Shown: piece after piece, positions 43,210 through 51,053 of the stretch
Layout of the letters: each line of letters opens with the position of its first letter
How positions within the stretch are numbered: position 1 is the stretch's first letter
NCBI GenBank assembly: GCA_014239955.1
Contig: JAAZXW010000007.1
Span: forward strand, 1-61,304
Reading direction: 5' to 3'
Source of the DNA: Methanobacteriota archaeon
GTDB taxonomy: Archaea; Thermoplasmatota; Poseidoniia; Poseidoniales; Thalassarchaeaceae
Length of the DNA: 61,304 nt
Program-made: the position numbers and the translations under genes
The notes under the pieces: model-generated
Database searches by the model: none
Told to the model about the DNA's origin: nothing
Seen by the model: the letters and a program-made list of their open reading frames with translations, nothing else

Positions 43210-45576
43210 ATGCTCACCTTCCTCGGATACACCCTCACCTTCCTAGCCCTGCTCGTGAGCACCTACCTCGTCCTTCGCCCCGAGGCTAGTGCCGAACCCC
43301 TAGTCAGAACAACTTCAATGGTAGCACAAACGGCCCCTTTCCTCCTCCTAGTCTCGGCATTCCTGATCGAGGCAACGACACTCGAACTCGTCTCAAGATT
43401 CGTAGGAGATGACCTCCCACTGTCTTACCGCATTTCTGCCGTATGGGGAAGTAGATCCGGGCCACTGCTGATGTGGGCCTCGATGATGGGAGTCATCACA
43501 TGGATGATGTCTAGGGATCAGAGAATTGACACTACGACAATCAGGATCATGCATTCATGGACTGCAATCCTTCTCCTGGTGGCATCGGCCCTCCGCCCGT
43601 TCTCTCCCGCTGATTCCGGATCGTCTGGTGAGATCAGCCCACTGCTCCAGACAGACCTGATGGTGATCCACCCACCCGTTGTTTTCGTCTACTACTCCCT
43701 ATGCCTAGCAACAGCCAGCATCGCCCTGTCTGGGCTGATCAGGGCCATTCCATCTGAGGAGACGCACAGCTCGATGATCAGATGGGCTAGGTACTCGTTC
43801 CTGGCAGGTACCGTCGGCATCGGACTCGGGGGACTTTGGGCCTACACGGTTCTGGATTGGGGGGGATACTGGGCATGGGACCCTGTCGAGACTGGCTCCC
43901 TGCTGCCGTGGCTAGCGCTCCTCGCTATTCTGCATGCCAGGGCCAGGAGCCATGCATCCAGACCATTCTCATACACTCCCGCACTGGGTCTCTTGTGCGG
44001 GGCCCTGGTCATGCATGCGACCCTGGTTACCAGGGCCAATGGGGTATGGGCGTCGGTCCACGCCTTCGTTGGCGATGGGGAGAACGAACTCCCCCAGGAC
44101 CCATACGTACGGGTCGTCGAGATCATCGACTTCAGCGCTGTTGGGCTAGAGATCCTGGTCTATCTCCTCTCAGTCGTTGGCCTCCTGTGCCTGTCAGTCG
44201 TCCACGTCCTCAGGGAGCAGAGAACCGAGGTAGCTGAGAGGGGGGAGCAGTCACTGCTGGAATCCAACAGACCCCTAGCGGTTTCGCTTCTCGTCTACTT
44301 CGCTGCCGTGGGGCTGTGGATAGGCTCCTCGGCAATCATGTTCTTCGGGCTCGCCATTCTCCTCCTCCTGGTCCTCGGGGCCCGCGCCGACCCCCCGGTC
44401 CACTGGGTCGCTATGGGAGTGCTGCTCATGCTCTTCTCAAGCTGGGGATGGGTCTCGGAGTGGTACCAGTCACTGGCTGGAATCGCCCCGTTCCTCCTAG
44501 TCTGGATACTCCCTGAGGACGAGAAGGATGACATATCCTGGATAACCGGTGCGATGTTCGACCCCAAGCAGAGGGCGAGCCGCGTCCGATCCTTCCCGTG
44601 GCACCTCTCAATGGCCTTCCTCATGCTCACCTGGATTCTCCTGACAGTCGAGATAGAAGGCACTAACATAGCCGCTCACGAGTACTACGGTGCCCCGCTG
44701 ATCTCGTTGCTTGCAATCGGGCTGGCCCTGTACGCGTGGGGAGATGGAATCAGCGGCAAAGCGGGCTTTATCGCCCTATTGGCCACAGCCGTGCTCTCGG
44801 TCTTTCTTGCCGCGTACTCTGGCAGCTTCGACTTGCCTGGAAACCAAGACCAACCAATCACCGATAGCATATCCAGGGGGGCACTGTCCATGTTTGTTCT
44901 CACTTGGCTGGTATTCGCCATCCCCCCAACCCTTCTGAAGCTCTGGAGGAGCTCGAGGGATAGCCTTCCGGGAATCATTCGTCGCGGTCTGAGGTATGAG
45001 GCCGCTCGAACCAAGGTCATAGGCACTCACATCGCCCATGCCGGGATTCTTCTCCTCCTCGTCGGACACGTCCTCACAACCACCCTCGTGGATCGAACCG
45101 ACCCGTCCCACTTCGTTACCCTGGAGAGGGACGTCCCCACGGAGTATCAAGGGTTGGAGCTCGTGTTCACCGGGGTCGAGATCGTCTCTGTTGATGACGA
45201 TAGGTACGACTACAGCATAGGAGACGGCTACGTGGGGGTAGTGATAGAGGCAAGGGACGGGGAGGAGGTGCTGGGGACGGTCACGCCCGGCATGCTTCGC
45301 TTCGACTCCCCTTCCGGAGCGGTATCCGCCAGGTCGGAGGTCGATAGGCTGACCGGGGTGACTGGGGACACCATCGTCATCCTGGACCTCCTGCAGTCGA
45401 ATGAGCTGCTTTCCTCGATGATTCTGGGTCAGACCGAACAGGTGAGCGAGGTCAGGGTGACCGTGCACCACCTCCCCGGTAGCCACCTGGTCTGGTCTGG
45501 CTGGCTGCTGGTTGTGCTCGGGATCACTCTCACATCCATTACAAGAAGTGGTAGCTCAGACATTGATGTCAATTGA
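43210..45576 (+). CDS. ccmF: CcmF/NrfE-type cytochrome c maturation protein
   Basis: Polytopic membrane protein of 788 residues that acts as a heme lyase subunit joining heme to apocytochrome c. The WWD heme-binding motif is DWGGYWAWDPVETGSLLPWL. Conserved histidines occur near DLMVIHPPVVF and TLVTRANGVWASVHAF. About 14 hydrophobic helices are visible, with a large soluble domain after about residue 600. It starts 3 bases after the reductase stop. No ccmE, ccmH or ccmC is in the window. Confidence 0.92.
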   Translation: MLTFLGYTLTFLALLVSTYLVLRPEASAEPLVRTTSMVAQTAPFLLLVSAFLIEATTLELVSRFVGDDLPLSYRISAVWGSRSGPLLMWASMMGVITWMMSRDQRIDTTTIRIMHSWTAILLLVASALRPFSPADSGSSGEISPLLQTDLMVIHPPVVFVYYSLCLATASIALSGLIRAIPSEETHSSMIRWARYSFLAGTVGIGLGGLWAYTVLDWGGYWAWDPVETGSLLPWLALLAILHARARSHASRPFSYTPALGLLCGALVMHATLVTRANGVWASVHAFVGDGENELPQDPYVRVVEIIDFSAVGLEILVYLLSVVGLLCLSVVHVLREQRTEVAERGEQSLLESNRPLAVSLLVYFAAVGLWIGSSAIMFFGLAILLLLVLGARADPPVHWVAMGVLLMLFSSWGWVSEWYQSLAGIAPFLLVWILPEDEKDDISWITGAMFDPKQRASRVRSFPWHLSMAFLMLTWILLTVEIEGTNIAAHEYYGAPLISLLAIGLALYAWGDGISGKAGFIALLATAVLSVFLAAYSGSFDLPGNQDQPITDSISRGALSMFVLTWLVFAIPPTLLKLWRSSRDSLPGIIRRGLRYEAARTKVIGTHIAHAGILLLLVGHVLTTTLVDRTDPSHFVTLERDVPTEYQGLELVFTGVEIVSVDDDRYDYSIGDGYVGVVIEARDGEEVLGTVTPGMLRFDSPSGAVSARSEVDRLTGVTGDTIVILDLLQSNELLSSMILGQTEQVSEVRVTVHHLPGSHLVWSGWLLVVLGITLTSITRSGSSDIDVN

Positions 45577-45639
45577 GGCCCACCCTCACCGTTTGAATGA
45601 AAAAGGAGGAGCGGGTCGCGATGCTCCTGAGGTGCTATG

Positions 45640-46335
45640 ATGGATAATGGCTCAATCGTTCATATCGACTATGATTTGTTCAATGCAAGCAATGACAAAC
45701 TAATCGAGACAACTAGAGAGGATAATGCCAAGGAGCACGATTCTCATGATGAGAACAGAGAGTACTCACCGATGATTACCACTGTTGGGGATGGACGTCT
45801 GATTCCCGGTTTCGAGGCACACTTAGCCGAAGCCGAGGCTGGTAAGGAGTACGAGTTCGACATCGAGCCTGAAGACGCTTATGGAGAGAGGGACCAGAAC
45901 AAAATTGAGACAATATCGCAGAATGTTCTCCTTCGCAGCGTTAGGGATCCGAACACACTCGCGATTGGCGCTCCGGTCGAGATTGCAGGTAGGAACGGGA
46001 TCCTCCAGTTCATGAGTGCCGGCAGAGCGAGGATAGACTACAATCACCCTCTTGCGGGCGTCACTCTGAGATACAGCTACCAGATTGTCAAGGTCGTGGA
46101 GGACAGGAACGAAAAGGTCCAGACACTGATGAAGATGAACACGGGAAGAGATGACTTCGAAATCGAGTTCGATGGCGATGACCTAACCATGACACTCCCC
46201 GAGGAGATGGCATACGACCAGAACTGGGCATTCACAAAGTTCTCGCTGGTCACTACTCTGAGGGAGAATGTCGGGGTTGCCCGAGTAGTCTTCCGAGAGG
46301 TACACGAGCCTAGGAAGATCGACGAAGAAGAATGA
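45640..46335 (+). CDS. FKBP-type peptidyl-prolyl isomerase (SlyD-like)
   Basis: Chaperone-isomerase of 231 residues. GSIVHIDYDLFNASNDKLIE and VGDGRLIPGFEAHLAEAEAG are the FKBP core, interrupted by the flap/insert domain, with EPEDAYGERD at the junction. The long C-terminal domain matches archaeal 26-29 kDa FKBPs. An ATG three bases earlier (45637) is equally possible. It is convergent with the site-2 protease gene (ends abut). Confidence 0.92.
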   Translation: MDNGSIVHIDYDLFNASNDKLIETTREDNAKEHDSHDENREYSPMITTVGDGRLIPGFEAHLAEAEAGKEYEFDIEPEDAYGERDQNKIETISQNVLLRSVRDPNTLAIGAPVEIAGRNGILQFMSAGRARIDYNHPLAGVTLRYSYQIVKVVEDRNEKVQTLMKMNTGRDDFEIEFDGDDLTMTLPEEMAYDQNWAFTKFSLVTTLRENVGVARVVFREVHEPRKIDEEE

Positions 46336-47844
46336 CTAGAGAATCCACGGAATAATTACCGGGATCAAGAGCACTAGAAGTATGAAGATGCTGCTTAGGC
46401 TGCTTATTCTGTTAGACAACATCTCTATGCGCATCGGATGGGTCTTTTTGCTAACTCTCCTCAGTAAGGAGTGGACCCCATCCCTAACTAGATGGCCACC
46501 ATCGAAGGGGATCATCGGAATCAGATTGGCGAACCCTAGTAGGAAGTTAATCCAGACTAGCCAGAAGAGAAAGTCGAACAGCATCAACATCCCATCGGTT
46601 CCCAGAATGGATGCAATCGCACCATCCCCAGCAATTAGCATCCCCCTCTCCTCCAGACTCATAGTCTGACCTTCGTTTGCAATCGGGACATTAAGCATCA
46701 GAAGAGGCCGAATTGCAGTCACTAATGCCGTTCCGTACACCGAATACTCTCCCTCAACAATATCTGCATAAGCATCTAGCCCACCAGTCGAGGACATTAG
46801 GCCCGAGACTCCTAGGAACGCATCTCCACGCTCAATCTCCCACAAATCTAGCAACACTTCTGTATCCTCGATGCACTCGGGGGCACCATCACACTCATCG
46901 ATGTAGTATTGGTACCGATCACCCATAGTGACCGCTATCGTCCTTTCAGTCCATGGATCATTCACATCTGACCTTGATAGAACGGTCAGAACGGCTTCAT
47001 CTCCAGCAGCAATTTCACCCATTTCCATCGAAAAGTCGGAGTACTCACCAATCTGGTTCCCATCGATGTGGGTTATCGTCTCGAACGGAAGCAGGCCGGC
47101 TTCTTCGGCCCCCCCTCCGACCACAATCCCCCTAGCATAAACACCATCATTTTCTGCGACCATCCCACTGGAAACCGAAGAAAGAAGGATCAATACGACG
47201 TAAGTTGCGAAGATATTGATAGAAGGCCCTGCAGCAAAGAGCCTCAACCTGTCCCTTCTAGGTGCCCTCCCCATCTCAGCTTCCTCAGGCTCGGCGAATG
47301 CCCCAATCGGCAATGGCCCCAATTGCAGAACCCCAAAACTCCGTAACCTCATTCCATGTGCTCTAGCCTGAATCCCGTGGCTATACTCGTGAATAACAAT
47401 TGCCAAGATTAGAGCTAAGGCTGGCCACCAGAATGGAACGAAGCTAGTAACCCCCGGAATCAGAAGAAGATCACTTGCAGGAAGAGGGTCATCTGGGGGG
47501 TTAAACGCGACCGAGATCAAACTCAGTAGCAGTAGGAGAACTACCATGAACATTACAAAGAAGCAGAGCCAAATCGAGATCTCCCCGAAACCGCGCCAGA
47601 ATCTCTTAGGTTTGGAAATGAACTCGAGTAATCGCATCCCTCTTCTGGTTCTAATCATCAGAATTACCCCCAGTGCTCGAGTCGCATCGAACCTGTCCAG
47701 AACCCCAGTAGACTCAGCATACACCAATCCAGAATACCAAAGTCCGAACAGAATAACCAACCAAATAGGGACACCCAGGGAGTAGACAAGGAATAGGAGT
47801 AGAAGGGGGAAAAGAATGCCCCTACCCCCTGCATCTTCGGCCAT
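46336..47844 (-). CDS. Site-2 protease family (M50) intramembrane metalloprotease
   Basis: Integral membrane zinc protease of 502 residues. The HExxH motif is VIHEYSHGIQARAHGMRLRS (His152, Glu153, His156). The second metal motif is in LIPMIPFDGGHLVRDG near the C-terminus. A PDZ-like domain lies between (GIVVGGGAEEAGLLPFETI). Several TM helices flank them. The ATG at 47844 is preferred; the frame is open to 47874. It probably cleaves membrane-anchored regulators. Confidence 0.92.
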   Translation of the reverse strand: MAEDAGGRGILFPLLLLFLVYSLGVPIWLVILFGLWYSGLVYAESTGVLDRFDATRALGVILMIRTRRGMRLLEFISKPKRFWRGFGEISIWLCFFVMFMVVLLLLLSLISVAFNPPDDPLPASDLLLIPGVTSFVPFWWPALALILAIVIHEYSHGIQARAHGMRLRSFGVLQLGPLPIGAFAEPEEAEMGRAPRRDRLRLFAAGPSINIFATYVVLILLSSVSSGMVAENDGVYARGIVVGGGAEEAGLLPFETITHIDGNQIGEYSDFSMEMGEIAAGDEAVLTVLSRSDVNDPWTERTIAVTMGDRYQYYIDECDGAPECIEDTEVLLDLWEIERGDAFLGVSGLMSSTGGLDAYADIVEGEYSVYGTALVTAIRPLLMLNVPIANEGQTMSLEERGMLIAGDGAIASILGTDGMLMLFDFLFWLVWINFLLGFANLIPMIPFDGGHLVRDGVHSLLRRVSKKTHPMRIEMLSNRISSLSSIFILLVLLIPVIIPWIL

Positions 47845-47922
47845 GACATGACACGTCCACACTTCGTTCTTCAACCTGCTCTCAAACGTAAGAGAGAATA
47901 CTGTCCACCATTTCCGACATCC

Positions 47923-48108
47923 ATGTCTCTCGGAACTGATCAGCCTTCAAGGAGTACCAATCGGAGGATAGATTCCCTATCCAGAGAGAGGGAAAGCATC
48001 AGGAGGATACTGACTCAAGCCGAACTAGATAGGGTCCAAGAAGATATCAAAATGCTAAAGAAAAACTTAGACTCAATCGAAAAGAGTCTTTCTGGTGGTT
48101 CCCACTAA
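47923..48108 (+). CDS. Small coiled-coil protein
   Basis: A 61-residue hydrophilic helical protein ending in DIKMLKKNLDSIEKSLSGGS. The latter part shows an L-rich heptad pattern. The ATG at 47923 is chosen; an earlier in-frame ATG at 47848 exists, only 3 bases from the divergent protease start. Its end overlaps the Hjc-like gene by 4 bases (convergent). Function is unknown. Confidence 0.55.
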   Translation: MSLGTDQPSRSTNRRIDSLSRERESIRRILTQAELDRVQEDIKMLKKNLDSIEKSLSGGSH

Positions 48109-48680
48109 CCGAAGGCCGACTCCTTTGTTTTGGTCGACCCAGGATCAGATACAATCCCACTTGCTCCATTTGACTTGCAAACCAATGACAAGAAGCGGTG
48201 CACAGGCATTCCAGCATTCCAGTCTAGGTGGGGGGATCCCCTGCTCGTCAGAGGGAGAGGGGGGATGCTCCTTGAAAGATGCCTAAGCTTCCCACTCAAT
48301 CCTTCAACCTCAACTCTCATTATTCTCCAACTGTCCCCCCGTACTCCCTTCAGTCTGAATGCGTATAGGGGGAGAAGTCCACACCTCTCTCCTGTGGACT
48401 TCAGCGCATTGTACTGTTCCATCGTCCTCCCGGAGAGATAAATCCTGTCACTCTTTGAGGACTTCACTTCTATAGGGAAACACATGTCTCCCCTTAGAGC
48501 AAGCAAGTCACCAGTCCCTTCTGAACCGCTTCCAGCTGCCCGGACCACTAAGAATGGCCTCTGAATCACGCTCATCGCCTTGGCTCGCGCTACCTCACTG
48601 CATGATCTAGTAACCGCACGAACTCCCTTCAATTCACCAGCGAGCACTGATCGTAACTCTCGCTCATAGATGGTGCCCAC
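48105..48680 (-). CDS. Hjc-like Holliday junction resolvase / PD-(D/E)XK nuclease
   Basis: Archaeal Holliday junction endonuclease-like protein. Catalytic residues fit the PD-(D/E)XK set: Glu6 (YERELRS), Asp58 (GTGDLLAL), Glu71 and Lys73 (PIEVKSSKSDRIYLS). The GSGSEGTGD stretch and the downstream helix are typical of Hjc. It is 191 residues, against about 120-140 for classical Hjc; the extra 60 residues at the C-terminus have no known domain, and an insert lies between helix 1 and the catalytic strand. Confidence 0.78.
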   Translation of the reverse strand: MGTIYERELRSVLAGELKGVRAVTRSCSEVARAKAMSVIQRPFLVVRAAGSGSEGTGDLLALRGDMCFPIEVKSSKSDRIYLSGRTMEQYNALKSTGERCGLLPLYAFRLKGVRGDSWRIMRVEVEGLSGKLRHLSRSIPPLPLTSRGSPHLDWNAGMPVHRFLSLVCKSNGASGIVSDPGSTKTKESAFG

Positions 48681-48723
48681 GGCCCTATCCGATTCTCAGG
48701 GTTATTGAGGACACCGGTCCCAA

Positions 48724-49365
48724 TCACTGAAACTTTCCCTTTCTGTAGTCTCTGGTCCTGTCTACTCCAGGAAACTGATCCTCACTCTCTCTGTAGATTG
48801 TCTTCATGTTGTTCAGGAAATTGTCTTCGTGAGTCACAATCAGCACCATATCAACTCCCGGGTCTTTTTCTCCATCCATCCAAGGTAGGATGATTTCCAT
48901 AGTCATCCTAGCTCCTTCTCTGTGCGGATATGCATAGACGTCCATTCCCAGAGGAGGAAGAACCAGAGTCTTCCTCGGCTTTAGTTTCTCCACCGCATCG
49001 AAAAGAGCATTGTACGAATTCCTCATCAGCTCCCTCCTGAAATTGTCTTGGGTTGGCCTCCTGCAGTCTGGCCCAACTACGTGCACAAGGTTAGATGCCG
49101 GAAGGCCAAATGCAGGCGTAGTGACTGCTTCTCCCACTCCGCAAGGTTGTAGATTCGATTTCCTCCTCTCCTTTGCAATGTTGGCACACGCCTCTCTAAG
49201 GTCTTCTCCAGCGGCCTGCTGCATTCTTTCATCCAGGCCCTCCCTCCCAGCGAGTCTACTGTTCGCAGGAATGACCATCACGTCGCCCTCAACGCCAACG
49301 ATGTCCCCATAGAGAACTCGCACTTGTCCATGCCTGCATTCTCTTACGATTACTACTTCAGCCAT
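48724..49365 (-). CDS. Macro-domain protein (ADP-ribose binding)
   Basis: Macro-fold protein of about 213 residues. VRVLYGDIVGVEGDVMVIPA, then ANSRLAGREGLDERMQQAAG and GVGEAVTTPAFGLPASNLVH are the family motifs; the Asn and the Gly-rich loop needed for ADP-ribose are present. It may remove ADP-ribose or bind related nucleotides. The ATG at 49365 is chosen, with upstream ATGs (49386, 49401, 49419) possible. Confidence 0.85.
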   Translation of the reverse strand: MAEVVIVRECRHGQVRVLYGDIVGVEGDVMVIPANSRLAGREGLDERMQQAAGEDLREACANIAKERRKSNLQPCGVGEAVTTPAFGLPASNLVHVVGPDCRRPTQDNFRRELMRNSYNALFDAVEKLKPRKTLVLPPLGMDVYAYPHREGARMTMEIILPWMDGEKDPGVDMVLIVTHEDNFLNNMKTIYRESEDQFPGVDRTRDYRKGKFQ

Positions 49366-49460
49366 AGGTATACGAAGGGAGGCCATCTGATATGTATCCA
49401 TCGTAGGCAATTTCTGCATAATTAGGGAACTTTAATCGCCACCAACCCCTCCCCATGCTC

Positions 49461-49694
49461 ATGTCAACCGGATATGTACTGCTTGATGTGGAACCGGGTA
49501 CTGAGTATTCTGTTTTCGAGAAGGCCTCTTCACTACCATTTGTCTCAGATGCCCAAGTTCTATTTGGCGATCATGATATGATACTGAAGATCGAGGCTGA
49601 GAGCATGGGGGAAATTGCGAAATTGGTTGTTGATTCTGTCCGTTCAATCCAAGGAGTCACCAACACAAAGACGCTTGCGTGTGCCGAATTATAG
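49461..49694 (+). CDS. Stand-alone Lrp/AsnC ligand-binding (RAM) domain
   Basis: A 77-residue RAM/ACT-like domain lacking a helix-turn-helix. GYVLLDVEPGTEYSVFEKAS and HDMILKIEAESMGEIAKLVV follow the beta-alpha-beta pattern of Lrp effector domains. An ATG at 49455 is also possible. It probably multimerises and senses an amino acid, or partners with a full Lrp regulator elsewhere. Confidence 0.85.
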   Translation: MSTGYVLLDVEPGTEYSVFEKASSLPFVSDAQVLFGDHDMILKIEAESMGEIAKLVVDSVRSIQGVTNTKTLACAEL

Positions 49695-49754
49695 AATCCG
49701 GTCAGTCGGTAAAACTAGCAAACTTTGCCCCAGTATCCCGTTATTTCGACTTAA

Positions 49755-49790
49755 CTTTATTATCTATGCAGAACCTGAAACAGCCGGAGG
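49755..49790 (+). promoter_or_regulatory. Promoter and SD of the MC1 gene
   Basis: An AT-rich element (ACTTTATTATC, around 49753-49763) lies about 40 bases before the MC1 ATG. GGAGG (49786-49790) is a strong ribosome binding site 9 bases before it. This fits an abundant chromatin protein. Confidence 0.45.
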
Positions 49791-49799
49791 AATCCAATA

Positions 49800-50063
49800 A
49801 TGGCAGACAAGAAATATTTCGTGTTGATGCAGAACGGCAAGGACACTGCTCAAGTGTTCCACAGCAAGCAGCCCAGAGGAGCGGCTTTGAAGGCGGCTTC
49901 AAGAGGTGTCACAGACATCCACCTCAGGGAAAGAGGGACCAACAGAGTTCATGTGTTCTCTGGTTCTAAGAACAAGGTCCCCAAGGGACCAAATGCACCT
50001 GACTGGCTACCTGACATGATCAATAAGGCCAACGTGAAGAAATTACGAATTGACCGAATCTGA
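49800..50063 (+). CDS. Chromosomal protein MC1
   Basis: Monomeric DNA-bending chromosomal protein, 87 residues. KKYFVLMQNGKDTAQVFHSK, then QPRGAALKAASRG and LRERGTNRVHVFSGS match the methanogen and haloarchaeal MC1 family closely, including the basic beta-strand surface. It would package or kink DNA. Several base pairs separate it from the convergent sdhB gene. Confidence 0.9.
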   Translation: MADKKYFVLMQNGKDTAQVFHSKQPRGAALKAASRGVTDIHLRERGTNRVHVFSGSKNKVPKGPNAPDWLPDMINKANVKKLRIDRI

Positions 50064-50122
50064 TTAGGTCCACTTTTCTGGATTTACGGCGGTCTTCGTC
50101 AACTTCAGCGGATGCCTTTTGC

Positions 50123-51052
50123 CTACTTTGAACGGTATCTCTTTCGGGCTCTTTCAGTTCGTTCGGCTTCTTCCTTCAGTGCCTCATTAGCTCTGGCTCT
50201 CTCTTCCTCAATCGCATTCTCAGCCTTCTTCATATTTCCGGGATCAGCCGACTTTGAGAAGTCCTCAGTAAAGTAGCTTAACACTCCAGAAGTGAGATTC
50301 AATGCTGTATTCAACGGATCGATAAGGGGGTCGAAGTACTCGGTCACCACTCTCTCTTTGAGTGGGATGATGGCATTGTCAGTAATCTGAATACCTGCCG
50401 GACAAACCTCGGTGCAGCACCTGGTAATATTGCAATAACCAATTCCGAAGTCATCTTTGATTTCTGGAATCCTGCTCTCATTGTCTAGTGGGTGCATTTC
50501 TAGGCTGGCAAGGCGAACGAAGAACCTAGGGCCAGCAAATTCTTCGAACATCTTATGCTCTCTAAGGACATGGCAAGTGTTTACGCAAAGCATGCACTCG
50601 ATGCACGATCTGAACTCTTGCAATCTGTCTGCTTCTTCTTGATGAAAAACCCAATCTGTTTCTTCCGGACCATTAATCGGCTTTATCTGCTGTTCTGTCC
50701 TGTAAGCCCACGAGGTGTCGGTAACTAGGTCCTTAGTGAGTGGAAATGACTGCATAGGCTTAATCAGGACAGGCTCATTGCCCGGTGCCTCATCTAGAAT
50801 ATCTTCCATTCGAGTCATGCACATTAGTCTGGCCTTACCATTTACCTCTGCACTGCAAGAACCACATTTTCCCGCTTTACAATTCCAGCGGCATGCGAGG
50901 TCGGGGGCGTGTTCAGCTTGAATTCGGTGAATCACATCTAGCACTACCATGCCTTCGTCGAGGTCGACTTTGTAATCCACCATTCTTCCAAATGGGATGC
51001 CATCTGAGTCCGCCTCTCCTCTGAAAACCCTGAAAGTCACTTTGTCCTGCAT
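50123..51052 (-). CDS. sdhB: Succinate dehydrogenase iron-sulfur subunit
   Basis: Electron-transfer subunit of complex II, 309 residues. The 2Fe-2S site is Cys58, Cys63, Cys66, Cys78 (CKAGKCGSC...C). The 4Fe-4S site is Cys150, Cys153, Cys156, Cys160 (CIECMLCVNTC). The third cluster is Cys207, Cys213, Cys217 (CNITRCCTEVCP) with an extra adjacent Cys212. A charged C-terminal extension (about 50 residues, EEERARANEALKEEAERTER) is longer than usual. Third gene of the sdhC-A-B run. Confidence 0.95.
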   Translation of the reverse strand: MQDKVTFRVFRGEADSDGIPFGRMVDYKVDLDEGMVVLDVIHRIQAEHAPDLACRWNCKAGKCGSCSAEVNGKARLMCMTRMEDILDEAPGNEPVLIKPMQSFPLTKDLVTDTSWAYRTEQQIKPINGPEETDWVFHQEEADRLQEFRSCIECMLCVNTCHVLREHKMFEEFAGPRFFVRLASLEMHPLDNESRIPEIKDDFGIGYCNITRCCTEVCPAGIQITDNAIIPLKERVVTEYFDPLIDPLNTALNLTSGVLSYFTEDFSKSADPGNMKKAENAIEEERARANEALKEEAERTERARKRYRSK

Positions 51053-51053
51053 C

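Noticed and set aside
44776-45486. A 236-codon minus-strand open frame within ccmF
   Set aside because: It is antisense to the conserved CcmF C-terminal domain and has no domain pattern.
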